Positions 14,034-22,688 of a stretch of 41,077 nucleotides of DNA are shown here, in pieces. Position numbers and translations under genes: made by a program. The stretch's first letter is position 1; each line of letters starts with the position of its first letter. This stretch comes from an uncultured Capnocytophaga sp. (lineage in GTDB: Bacteria; Bacteroidota; Bacteroidia; Flavobacteriales; Flavobacteriaceae). The stretch covers positions 1 to 41,077 of the forward strand of contig NZ_CALHGG010000161.1 in assembly GCF_938029845.1 (NCBI RefSeq). The letters are read 5' to 3'. Under the pieces are notes generated by a model. The model was not told the origin of the DNA. It saw only the letters and a program-made list of their open reading frames with translations, and did not search any database.

Positions 14034-17009
14034 TCACTTAAATTCAAAGCTTCCTACTTCTATTAAATCCTCTTCATTGGTAAGCCTTACAGTCGTTTCT
14101 TGTTTTTGCTCCTTATCGGTACCGAAATGCGTATAGAAGGTAATACGGAGTGTTACAGGCATGAGTTGCTTTTGAGAGAGAGTACCAAAGTAGTCTGTCT
14201 CTATTTTGTAAGTGCCTTTGGGTGCTTTCTTGATCATAAACTCCTCTGGCCCATAGCCTTGGGTGACATCTTTAGAGATTTTTCCACCAAGGTAGGTAAG
14301 TTTGTTATCGAAAAAACACTTCTCATCAGTGGGGTCGGTCACCCATAAGTCCATATCACAATTGTCGGTATCCCAAGAGAGTACCACACGTATATCTACA
14401 GGTTCTGACTTGAGCAGGCGCTTGTCCATAAAGTTTGTTTTGATTCCCTTATGGCGCGCCACGAGGCTATTGATATCGTTCATGGTCACCAATTGTACAT
14501 CACCAAAGCGCTCGTCCCAAGCGTTTTTTACCACTTTGTAAAGTGTTTCTACAGCTTCTTGGTACTGCTTATCTTCGGCTAAGGCCAAACCTAAATCACG
14601 ATAGGACTGGGGTTCTTCCTCTCGGATAGCCACTACCTTTCGGAATACTTCTATGGCTTCCTTGTAAGCCTTGTAACTGCTGAGTTTGTAACCCAATACA
14701 CGGAGCAGCTGAGCGTCCTCCAAGTTTAGTTCGGCCAAGTTGGACACTACCAATACGGCCTGTGTAAGGTCTCCTTTCTTGAAGAAGTAATCCGCTACAT
14801 CTACATAGAAAGAGGGTGTTTGTCCGTATTCCTTTTTGAGCTTATGGTAAGTCTCTATGGCTTTGGCAGGATCGGCGTATTCCATAACCTTGAGGTAAGG
14901 CGTATCAGGATCGTAAGCATTCAGTACAATAGAGGCTTGGGGAGGTTCGTATCCTAAAGTTCTATCGACAGGTTCGTATCCTAAAGTTCTATCGACAGGT
15001 TCAGCCGCCAGTTCCATTTTCATTTGTAGAGCACTATTGTCTGCAATTATATCATATCCAGCAGTACCCATATCAGCCATCTTAGCATCATCATGAGAAA
15101 CATCTTTAAGAACTTCTGCCGCATTGTTGTACTCCGCTATTTCTTCAGCATGTACCATCATAGCAGGAGGAGGAGGCGGTGTTCCGTATTTCTTATTTTT
15201 TTTAGTTTTCTTTTGTGCCTTGATAGGATAGGAAGTTTGCCACCACGAAGTTTGCTCTTTGGATTGGCTGATTACACGTTCCAAGGCCTGTTTCTGCTCT
15301 TCCATTTTTTCAGAGTTTATTTCGGAAGAGAGTTTGTTATATTCCTGTTCGAGTTCCTTGGGTGGGGTAATCTGATAACGAACATAATCCTCAGCTGTCT
15401 CCAGTACGATTAGGGAGTTGCCCTCGGTTACGATACCATAACGGCGACCTACCACATCAATGGCTTTGCTTTCAGCCCCCTCTCTTCTGAGTTGTGCAAT
15501 CTTCTTTTCTGCCCATACGCGGCGTAAAAGAGCAAATTCCTCGTCGCTTGCAGCTGTATTTTTACTAAAGGTGAGTTCTTTTTCTACGATGACCTTGTTT
15601 GGATAGCCTAAAGATACGACCAAAGTAGCATCTTCACTATTTAGATAACCTGAAAAAGTAAAATTTTCCCCTACTAAAGTACCTTTTTGAGGATATAAGT
15701 TCACTACATTTCCCTTTTTTACCTTATAATCCAATACTTGGAAGGCTTGATATTGCAATGCTTTTACCGCCTGAGAAACCTCTTGGGTATTGAGATTGAT
15801 AAAGCTACCCCCAGTAGCTCCAGACAAGTATTGTAGCTTGTCCAAATTGGCTACCAGTTGGGAGCTAATTACATTGACAGGGGCATGTAGCTGCCTAATG
15901 AGCCGCGTAAAGTCAAAATTCTTATCCCTAAAGTTAAAAATACCATCGGAGAAGAGAAAGTACTCATCACTTTCTTGAGGGAATAGCATTGCTTGAGGGT
16001 CTGTTGCCCCGTCATATACTAGTTTTTCTAGGTATTGTCGTAGTTCCTGCCAATTGCCGTTTTCCACTTTGAAAGGAATTGCAGCGGAGGAACGGATATG
16101 AAAGGTAGTAAGGGCTACTTTTACCTCTTTTATTTCCTTAAAATAGGTATCCAAAAGGGCAAATTCCTTGGTAAAGTCTCTTTTCTGGCTAGAAGAAGAA
16201 ATATCCCATAGGATACCTATACTCTTGGGTTTCTCTTTTTTCTTTAGCGATTGCTTTTCTAAGGCAATATTTCCATAGAGGTAGCTATCTGTTCCTTTGG
16301 TGGCTGTTAGTAATTGCGGTTTGTCTATTTTAGGGAAGGTCAGCCCTATATTTTTGTCCAAGGTATAGTTGTCTTTCTTTACCTCACTGATATAGCTGTT
16401 GCGGCTTTGTCCGAAATTGAGCTGTAGCGTATTTTCTATATCCGCTTTGACCATACGCGAAACCACTTCGGTACGTAGCTTAAAGTGCTTGAGCTTCACT
16501 CCAGAGGCGATGGGTAGGAAATAGAAATCCCGTCCGTCCTTTTGGGAGAGTTCTTGCTCGAAGGCGATGAGGATTCTACGTACCCCTTGGGCAGGCATAG
16601 GATATACACGAGCGCGAAAGTTGTTACCTTCGGTTTTTTCCAAAAGCCCAGGGTCTACATTGCGCCGTGCGATATCCTCAAAGGCTTGGCGCCCTAAGGC
16701 CTTATCCACGACTACCCCCTCGCGGAGCTTACCGTCGATATCTAAGGCAAAGCGAGAGACCTCTTGGCCATTGGATAGGGGAAACTCAAACTCGCCCTCC
16801 ATCACCCTATCATTGGGGTTGTAGAAAGTCATTTCCATAGTGGTTACGGCCGTTTGTCCCATGACCAATATATCCATGGAGAGCTCTTGTAATTGCATGG
16901 GGTTGGCATTGTACTGACCCCTGACCTTCACTTCGGGGAAAATTGTCTTCTGAGCCATAGCACCTCCTACTGAGGCAAGGAGGGCTATGGAGGTTATTAA
17001 AAGTTTCAT
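14034..17009 (-). CDS. VIT-VWA-TPR-DUF2135 envelope protein, paralog 1
   Basis: A 991-residue exported protein. The signal peptide is MKLLITSIALLASVGGAMAQ (cleavage near AMA-Q). A VIT domain covers about residues 25-160 (VTTMEMTFYNPNDRVMEGEF, RVYPMPAQGVRRILIAFEQ). A VWA domain covers about 255-420, with MIDAS motif DISSS near residue 268 and FSDGIF later. TPR-like helices lie at about 720-850, and the last about 115 residues match a DUF2135/YfaP-like domain (WDTDNCDMDLWVTDP, GGYGPE-type loop, FYTHFG). The linker near 600-700 has PPPPP and a duplicated EPVDRTLGY. The gene lies 85 bases downstream of a same-length paralog and is probably co-transcribed with it. In animals VIT-VWA pairs are typical of inter-alpha-trypsin inhibitor heavy chains; the bacterial function is unknown, though metal-dependent ligand binding at the surface or in the periplasm is likely. 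Confidence 0.85.
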   Translation of the reverse strand: MKLLITSIALLASVGGAMAQKTIFPEVKVRGQYNANPMQLQELSMDILVMGQTAVTTMEMTFYNPNDRVMEGEFEFPLSNGQEVSRFALDIDGKLREGVVVDKALGRQAFEDIARRNVDPGLLEKTEGNNFRARVYPMPAQGVRRILIAFEQELSQKDGRDFYFLPIASGVKLKHFKLRTEVVSRMVKADIENTLQLNFGQSRNSYISEVKKDNYTLDKNIGLTFPKIDKPQLLTATKGTDSYLYGNIALEKQSLKKKEKPKSIGILWDISSSSQKRDFTKEFALLDTYFKEIKEVKVALTTFHIRSSAAIPFKVENGNWQELRQYLEKLVYDGATDPQAMLFPQESDEYFLFSDGIFNFRDKNFDFTRLIRQLHAPVNVISSQLVANLDKLQYLSGATGGSFINLNTQEVSQAVKALQYQAFQVLDYKVKKGNVVNLYPQKGTLVGENFTFSGYLNSEDATLVVSLGYPNKVIVEKELTFSKNTAASDEEFALLRRVWAEKKIAQLRREGAESKAIDVVGRRYGIVTEGNSLIVLETAEDYVRYQITPPKELEQEYNKLSSEINSEKMEEQKQALERVISQSKEQTSWWQTSYPIKAQKKTKKNKKYGTPPPPPAMMVHAEEIAEYNNAAEVLKDVSHDDAKMADMGTAGYDIIADNSALQMKMELAAEPVDRTLGYEPVDRTLGYEPPQASIVLNAYDPDTPYLKVMEYADPAKAIETYHKLKKEYGQTPSFYVDVADYFFKKGDLTQAVLVVSNLAELNLEDAQLLRVLGYKLSSYKAYKEAIEVFRKVVAIREEEPQSYRDLGLALAEDKQYQEAVETLYKVVKNAWDERFGDVQLVTMNDINSLVARHKGIKTNFMDKRLLKSEPVDIRVVLSWDTDNCDMDLWVTDPTDEKCFFDNKLTYLGGKISKDVTQGYGPEEFMIKKAPKGTYKIETDYFGTLSQKQLMPVTLRITFYTHFGTDKEQKQETTVRLTNEEDLIEVGSFEFK
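14944..14997 (-). repeat. 27-bp tandem duplication in paralog 1 linker
   Basis: Two exact 27-base copies, 14944-14970 and 14971-14997, encode the repeated residues EPVDRTLGY. The frame is kept. A partial third copy (GGTTC) follows. It looks like a recent slippage event in a linker that is already divergent from the neighbouring paralog. Confidence 0.9.
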
Positions 17010-17094
17010 AAATCTATTGTTTATTTTGGACGAATAGTCATTATTTTAAGGACGAATTACAATTACCTTAAGGGCAAATTGCTACTTGCACCTA

Positions 17095-20070
17095 CTAAAA
17101 TTCAAAACTTCCCACTTCTATGACTTCTCTTTCGTTAGAGAGGCGTACAGTGGTTTCTTGTTTTTTCTCTTGAGGGGTGCCGTAGTGGGTAAAGAAAGTG
17201 ATACGGAGGCTTACGGGCAGTAGCTGCTTTTGGGAGTGATTGCCGTAGTAATTCACTTCTATTTTGTAATTACCCTTAGGGGCTTTCTTGAGCATAAACT
17301 CCTCAGGACCATAGCCACCTCTAACATCTTGGCTTATGATACCACCTAAGTAGGTCTGTCTGTAGAGATAGAAACATCTTTCTTCTTCGGGGTCGGTAAC
17401 CCATAAGTCCATATCGGAGTTGTCGGTATCCCAAGTGAGTACTACACGGATATCCACGGGTTCCTTCTTAAGCAAGCGCTTGTCAATAAAGGAAGTGCGG
17501 AGACCTTTTTGGGTATTTATGATGTTGTTAATCTCGTTCATAGCGATTAGCTGTACATCTCTAAAGCGCTGATCCCAAGGACGTTCCACTACTTTGTAAA
17601 GGGTCTCTATCGCCTGCTGGTATTCCCCTGCTTGGGCTAAGGCCAATCCCAAATCGCGATAAGATTGGGGTTCTTCCTCACGGATGGCTACTACCTTGCG
17701 GCTAATGGACACTGCTTCTGGGTAAGCCTTGTAAGCACTGAGTTTGTAAGCCAATACGCGGAGCAGCTGGGCATCCTCTAAGCTCAGTTCGGCCAAGTTG
17801 GACACCACCAATATGGCCTGCTCAGTATCTCCTTTTTTAAAGAAATAATCAGCCACATCTACATAGAAGGAAGGCGTTTGTCCGTATTCCTTTTTGAGTT
17901 TGTAATAAGTCTCTACCGCTTTGGTTGGGTCGGCATATTCCATCACCTTTAGGTAGGGCGTATCAGGATTATAGTCATTGAGGGCTATTTTGGAGGTATT
18001 AGAAAGCTCACCACTACGATCTTCTGCCTCGCTTTCCTCTTCATCATTAAGAACTTGCACAGTTTCTTTAGCAGCTTTTTTGTTCTGTCGTCTTTCTTTT
18101 CTGGAGGAGCGACTATAGCCACTTATCATTACTTCAGCCATCTCGGCCTGACTACTCTCTGAAATAGAACCTATACCACGTATAGTGAGCGTGGAGCTGC
18201 TGACACTGGTACGCATATTTATACCAGCAGTACTCTCGTTGGAAGATTGATCAGCTGTATTCTTGACAGGTTGGGTACCTGCGATAGGGAAGGAGGTATT
18301 CCACCATTTGCTTTGTGCTTCGGAGAGTTTTACCACGTAGTCAAGGTGTTCTTTCTTTTCTTTTTCCTTGTCTTGTTTTTCCTTATTGACAAGGCGTTCG
18401 TATTCCCTTTGGAGTTCCTTGGGAGGAGTAATCTGGTAACGCACATAGTCTGCTACGGTCTCCAGAACGATGAGAGAATTACCCTCGGTGACGATGCCAT
18501 ATTGGCGACCTACGGCATCAATATCCTTTGCCAAAGCGCCTTCTCTTTGTAGCTGTGCGATCTTCTTTTCAGCCCATATACGGCGCAAGAGGGCAAACTC
18601 TCCTACGCCTGCGGTATTATCTTTGCTAAAAGTAAGCTCTTTTTCCACGATGACCTTGCCAGGGTAGCCAAAAGATACGACCAAAGTAGCTTCTTCACTA
18701 TTTAGAAAACCCGAAAAAGTAAAGTTTTCCCCTACCAAAGTCCCTTTCTGTGGATATAAGTCGGTTACATTTCCACTTTTTACTTTATAGCCTAAGAGTT
18801 GGAAAGACTGGTAGCGCAATGCCTTAAGCGCTTCAGGGAGTGCTTGGGTATTGAGGTTAATGAAACTACCTCCAGTAGCTCCTGCTAAGTATTGGAGTTT
18901 GTCCCAATTGGCTACTTGTAGCGAGCTAATCACATTCACAGGAGCTTGTAAGGACTTGATAAGTGTATTGAGCTGAAACTCCTTGGCACCAAAGTTGAAA
19001 ATCCCATCGGAGAAGAGCAAGTACTCATCAGCCCCTTGGGGAAATACCATAGCATTGCCGTCGGTAGCCCCGTCATAGACTTGTTTTTCCAAATACTGTC
19101 GTAACTCCTGCCAATTTCCGTCTTTTACCTCAAAGGATACAGGCTTGGAAGCACGGATATGAAAAGTGGTGAGGGTTACTTTTACATTTTTGAGTTCCTT
19201 GAAATAGGCATCCAAGAGCCCATATTCTTTGGCAAAGTCTCTTTTTTCGTTAGAAAGAGAGCTGTCCCAAAGGATACCTATGTTTTTAGGAGCTTCTTTT
19301 TCTCTTAGCGCCAATTTTTCCAAGGCTATATGTCCATAGAGGTAGCTTTCGTCCCCTTTTGTAGCTGTTATGAGTTGTGGTTTGTCTATTCTGGGGAAGG
19401 TAAGGGCAATGTTTTTGTTCAAAGTATAGTTAGTCTGCTCTACTTCACTGATATAGCTGTTGCGGCTTTGAGTAAAGTCCAGCTGCAGGGAGTTTTCTAT
19501 ATCAGCCTTGACAAAGCGAGAAACTACCTCGGTGTGTATCTTGAATTTTTTGAGCTTAACCGCGTTAGCAATGGGCAGGAAGTAAAAGTCCTGTCCGTTC
19601 TTTTGAGAGAGTTCTTGCTCGAAGGCAATGAGGATACGGCGTGTTCCCCTGCGAGGCATAGGATACACACGGGCACGGAAGTTGTTACCTTCGGTTTTTT
19701 CGAGCAAACCAGGGTCTACTCCTCGGCGTACAATCTCTTCAAAAGCCTTGCGCCCCAGAGCCTTATCCACGACCACACCCTCACGTAGCTTGCCATCTAT
19801 ATCCAAAGCAAAACGAGAGACCTGTTGGCCATCGGAGAGGGGAAACTCAAATTCGCCTTCCATCACGCGGCTATTGGGATTGTAGAAAGTCATCTCCATG
19901 GTGGTTACCGCTGTCTGTCCTACGACCAAGATATCCACTGAAAGGTCTTGTAGCTGCATGGGCTTGGCATTATCCTCTTGGCTTACCTTTACCTGAGGTA
20001 GGATAATTTTCTGTGCAGTAGCACTACCTATAGAAAAAAATAGTGCTATAAAAGATAGAAGTTGTTTCAT
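17095..20070 (-). CDS. VIT-VWA-TPR-DUF2135 envelope protein, paralog 2
   Basis: Also 991 residues, colinear with the gene 85 bases downstream. It has a signal peptide (MKQLLSFIALFFSIGSATAQ), a VIT domain (VTTMEMTFYNPNSRVMEGEF), VWA with MIDAS DSSLS near residue 267 and FSDGIFNFG, TPR-like helices at about 730-850, and a C-terminal DUF2135-like domain (WDTDNSDMDLWVTDPEEE, GGYGPEEFMLKKAPKGNYKI). Most domains are strongly similar between the two, but the linker at about 595-705 is unrelated. Here it contains TLTIRGIGSISES, then VMISGYSRSSRKERRQNKK, then an acidic stretch EEESEAEDRSGE. This is a tandem duplication with a replaced or fast-evolving linker. It is transcribed away from the divergent L,D-transpeptidase gene. 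No clear -7 box is visible in its short upstream region. Confidence 0.85.
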   Translation of the reverse strand: MKQLLSFIALFFSIGSATAQKIILPQVKVSQEDNAKPMQLQDLSVDILVVGQTAVTTMEMTFYNPNSRVMEGEFEFPLSDGQQVSRFALDIDGKLREGVVVDKALGRKAFEEIVRRGVDPGLLEKTEGNNFRARVYPMPRRGTRRILIAFEQELSQKNGQDFYFLPIANAVKLKKFKIHTEVVSRFVKADIENSLQLDFTQSRNSYISEVEQTNYTLNKNIALTFPRIDKPQLITATKGDESYLYGHIALEKLALREKEAPKNIGILWDSSLSNEKRDFAKEYGLLDAYFKELKNVKVTLTTFHIRASKPVSFEVKDGNWQELRQYLEKQVYDGATDGNAMVFPQGADEYLLFSDGIFNFGAKEFQLNTLIKSLQAPVNVISSLQVANWDKLQYLAGATGGSFINLNTQALPEALKALRYQSFQLLGYKVKSGNVTDLYPQKGTLVGENFTFSGFLNSEEATLVVSFGYPGKVIVEKELTFSKDNTAGVGEFALLRRIWAEKKIAQLQREGALAKDIDAVGRQYGIVTEGNSLIVLETVADYVRYQITPPKELQREYERLVNKEKQDKEKEKKEHLDYVVKLSEAQSKWWNTSFPIAGTQPVKNTADQSSNESTAGINMRTSVSSSTLTIRGIGSISESSQAEMAEVMISGYSRSSRKERRQNKKAAKETVQVLNDEEESEAEDRSGELSNTSKIALNDYNPDTPYLKVMEYADPTKAVETYYKLKKEYGQTPSFYVDVADYFFKKGDTEQAILVVSNLAELSLEDAQLLRVLAYKLSAYKAYPEAVSISRKVVAIREEEPQSYRDLGLALAQAGEYQQAIETLYKVVERPWDQRFRDVQLIAMNEINNIINTQKGLRTSFIDKRLLKKEPVDIRVVLTWDTDNSDMDLWVTDPEEERCFYLYRQTYLGGIISQDVRGGYGPEEFMLKKAPKGNYKIEVNYYGNHSQKQLLPVSLRITFFTHYGTPQEKKQETTVRLSNEREVIEVGSFEF

Positions 20071-20125
20071 ATACTTTTAATATAAAATAAGTATCTTTAT
20101 AGTACAAAAAATATGCCAAATGGCG

Positions 20126-20155
20126 TTGATTATCTTAAAAAAACATTTATCTTTG
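20126..20155 (+). promoter_or_regulatory. Promoter of the L,D-transpeptidase gene
   Basis: TTG at 20126-20128, a 19-base spacer, and TATCTTTG at 20148-20155. The ATG at 20174 is 18 bases after the -7 box. Confidence 0.7.
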
Positions 20156-20173
20156 CACTCAAAAACAACTTCT

Positions 20174-21853
20174 ATGTTAAAATATGTATTTTTCCTTTCT
20201 GTGATAGTTTTTTTTGGTGCATGTAAGGATAAAGGAAAGAATATTTTGGATGAAATGGCTGAAAGGGAGATCAACGAATCCTATGAACCACTTTTCCTGC
20301 AAGATACGGCTGTGGCTTCTCTGAAGAAAGTTCTCATCAAGGATGATTATTATAAGGTCGCTATAGAGCGAGAGGTAGCCAACTTCTACAAAAAGTATAA
20401 TTACCAAACGCGCTGGCTGTATCAGAACAAGCCTTCACCGCTCTTTGCTTCCTATATCAATACCCTTACGGAGCTTACCGACTATGGATTTTTCCCACAA
20501 AATTATAGACAACATGAACTGGATTCTTTGGTAGGGCACCTTTACCAGCAAAAGGATTCCCTATTCTTAAAGCGTTTGGAGACAACGGATCGTGAGATTA
20601 CAGCCTCCTTTTTGCTACTGACTCGTCACCTTATCCAAGGACGTATTCCTAAGGTGGGCGATGAAGTGCGTGTATGGAAGCGTAACAAACCTATCTTTGA
20701 TAACGTAGAGCTGTTGCTAAAACTCCAAGATACAGATAACCTATCTTCTATCATAGATGCGCTGCAACCCCAACAACCTTTCTATAAGGCTATGGCGCAG
20801 AAATACAAAGAGTTGCTCAAGGACACTACTACCTACACTCCTTTTGCCATTACTGACCTAAAGAGTTTTGCCATAGGTTACAGAGATAGTACCATAGTAG
20901 CACTACGAACACAGTTGAAGCACAAGGGCTATAACCCTGTAGTACAAGGGGCACCTGCTGAGGTAGATTCTTTGCTTATAGAGGCTGTCAAGCAATTCCA
21001 ACGACAGGTGGGGCTTATGGCGGATGGACAACCTGGAGCACAGACCATGGGCTATTTGCAGATGACTCCCCAACAACAGCGTGATCTGCTCTTGCTTAAT
21101 ATGGAACGCCTACGTTGGCAGAATAAGGATTTGGGAGAAGATTATGTATTGGTGAATATTCCCGAATATCGCCTCCGTCTTTTCCATAAGGATTCCCTAA
21201 AATTCACTACTAATGTCGTGGTAGGCAAGCCTGATACGCCTACCCCCATTTTCTCTGATAGCATAAAGTTTGTAGAGTTTCGTCCTACATGGTCAGTACC
21301 TATAAGTATTGTCCGTAAGGAGATGATCCCTCGTATTGTAGATAGCGGGGATTCACTTAAGTACGCCAAGCGCGGTTATAAGCTCTATGAGAACAACAAA
21401 GAGATAGACCCTGCTACGATTAATTGGAGAGATGAGAAGACCCTCAAGCGCAATTTGGCTTTTGTGGAGAACCCCTCAGCTAATAACTCTTTGGGCTTGG
21501 TCAAGTTTATTCTCTACAATGACATGAGTATCTACCTACATGATACCCCTAGCAAAAAGCTCTTTGACAATACTCAACGCACTTATAGCCATGGCTGCGT
21601 GAGGGTACAACATCCCGATAGCTTAGCTTACCAATTGCTCAAGCACACCGCTGAGTGGAATTATCAAAAGGTCAATGACGCTATGCATACAGGCCGAGAT
21701 CAATATCGCGTACACCCCAAACAGCACTTTGTGGTGGATATATCCTACCTCACCGCTTGGGTAGATGAGGCAGGGCAGCTTGTAATCCGCAATGATCCTT
21801 ACCAGTTTGACAAGGAACAACTCAAGCTCTTAGAGCGTTATAAGAAGATGTAA
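20174..21853 (+). CDS. L,D-transpeptidase (YcbB/LdtD-like) lipoprotein
   Basis: A 559-residue envelope enzyme expected to make 3-3 cross-links in peptidoglycan or attach proteins to it. The signal MLKYVFFLSVIVFFGACKD has a lipobox FGAC with Cys17. An N-terminal scaffold (YQTRWLYQNKPSPLF onward) is followed by a peptidoglycan-binding-1 type motif near residues 245-300 (QLKHKGYNPV, AVKQFQRQVGLMADGQPGAQT). The catalytic YkuD domain runs from about 320 (VLVNIPEYRLRLFHKD) to 510, with active-site HGCVR: His473 and Cys475. This order resembles E. coli LdtD (YcbB). The longer frame from 20120 starts within the promoter, so the ATG at 20174 is preferred. The stop lies one base from the end of the convergent lipB. 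Confidence 0.92.
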   Translation: MLKYVFFLSVIVFFGACKDKGKNILDEMAEREINESYEPLFLQDTAVASLKKVLIKDDYYKVAIEREVANFYKKYNYQTRWLYQNKPSPLFASYINTLTELTDYGFFPQNYRQHELDSLVGHLYQQKDSLFLKRLETTDREITASFLLLTRHLIQGRIPKVGDEVRVWKRNKPIFDNVELLLKLQDTDNLSSIIDALQPQQPFYKAMAQKYKELLKDTTTYTPFAITDLKSFAIGYRDSTIVALRTQLKHKGYNPVVQGAPAEVDSLLIEAVKQFQRQVGLMADGQPGAQTMGYLQMTPQQQRDLLLLNMERLRWQNKDLGEDYVLVNIPEYRLRLFHKDSLKFTTNVVVGKPDTPTPIFSDSIKFVEFRPTWSVPISIVRKEMIPRIVDSGDSLKYAKRGYKLYENNKEIDPATINWRDEKTLKRNLAFVENPSANNSLGLVKFILYNDMSIYLHDTPSKKLFDNTQRTYSHGCVRVQHPDSLAYQLLKHTAEWNYQKVNDAMHTGRDQYRVHPKQHFVVDISYLTAWVDEAGQLVIRNDPYQFDKEQLKLLERYKKM

Positions 21854-21854
21854 A

Positions 21855-22547
21855 TCAAAGGGTAGCATCGAACACTTCTAAGAAGTGTCTTGTAATGTGC
21901 TGTTTTACTTCTTCCAAGGGTACTTCTCTACCTAGTTCTGTTTTAAGAGAGGCTACAGCCTTGTCAGCGATACCACAAGGCACAATATAGTTGAAGTAAT
22001 TAAGATCTGTATTCACATTCAGCGCAAAGCCGTGCATGGTAACCCAGCGAGAGGCTCTTACTCCCATAGCACAGATTTTGCGTGCCTTTCGGGTACCCAC
22101 GTCCAACCATACTCCTGTTTCCCCTTGGCTACGTTCGCCCTTAAGACCATAGTCGGCAAGGGTAAGGATGATTACTTCCTCAAGGGAGCGTAGGTATCTG
22201 TGAATGTCAGGGAAGAAATTGTCCAAATCCAAAATAGGATACCCTACCACCTGTCCTAATCCATGGTAGGTGATATCTCCTCCACGGTTTACCTTATAGA
22301 AAGAAATATGTTTTTGTTTGAGGAATTCCTCACTCATAAGCAAGTGCTCCATGACACCACTTTTGCCGAGGGTAAGCACATGAGGATGTTCTACAAAAAT
22401 CAAGTAGTTAGGAGTAGGGGTGGGGTTCTCTGTACTGCGATTAGCAGTTTTCTGATCAATAATTGCTTGAAAGAGTCTCTCTTGTTCCTCCCAAGCCTCT
22501 TTATAGTCTTTTAATCCCCAGTCTATTAGGGTAATTTTTTTGTTCAT
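21855..22547 (-). CDS. lipB: Octanoyltransferase (lipoate biosynthesis)
   Basis: A 230-residue enzyme that moves octanoyl from acyl-carrier protein to lipoyl domains, the first step of lipoate synthesis. Signatures are RGGDITYHGLGQVVGYPILD at about residues 83-102, KICAMGVRASRWVTMHGFAL with the conserved Lys, and NYIVPCGIADKAVASL with the active-site Cys in PCG. Length fits the family. It is convergent with the L,D-transpeptidase gene, with one base between stops and no separate terminator seen. It is divergent from mcrB, with which it shares a 141-base intergenic region. lipA is not in the window. Confidence 0.95.
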   Translation of the reverse strand: MNKKITLIDWGLKDYKEAWEEQERLFQAIIDQKTANRSTENPTPTPNYLIFVEHPHVLTLGKSGVMEHLLMSEEFLKQKHISFYKVNRGGDITYHGLGQVVGYPILDLDNFFPDIHRYLRSLEEVIILTLADYGLKGERSQGETGVWLDVGTRKARKICAMGVRASRWVTMHGFALNVNTDLNYFNYIVPCGIADKAVASLKTELGREVPLEEVKQHITRHFLEVFDATL

Positions 22548-22566
22548 CTCTATTTTTTATATCTTG

Positions 22567-22574
22567 CAAAGGTA
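22567..22574 (-). promoter_or_regulatory. -7 box for lipB
   Basis: CAAAGGTA on the plus strand gives TACCTTTG leftward, 19 bases before the lipB start at 22547. The -33 element is not clear. Confidence 0.55.
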
Positions 22575-22601
22575 CGAAAAAGATTTGAATTGGAATAACT
22601 T

Positions 22602-22632
22602 TTGTTTATCATAGATATTCGTTGTATCTTTG
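22602..22632 (+). promoter_or_regulatory. Promoter of mcrBC
   Basis: TTG at 22602-22604, a 20-base spacer, and TATCTTTG at 22625-22632. The TTG is also where the longest open frame begins, so translation cannot start there. The ATG at 22689 is 56 bases after the -7 box. Confidence 0.7.
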
Positions 22633-22688
22633 CGGTGTTTTTATATTTATACTATCTTAATAATCATAACAGAGACAACTTTTGCATT

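Noticed and set aside
14034..20070. Reading the tandem VIT/VWA pair as a ternary (MoxR-VWA) chaperone system
   Set aside because: No MoxR-type ATPase lies nearby; both proteins have signal peptides and so act outside the cytoplasm.
22602..22688. Upstream extension of mcrB beginning at a TTG
   Set aside because: The TTG is the -33 box and the segment contains the -7 box; the ATG at 22689 is the better start. The same reasoning moved the starts of gmk, the NfeD-like gene, the L,D-transpeptidase and the DUF1877-like gene.
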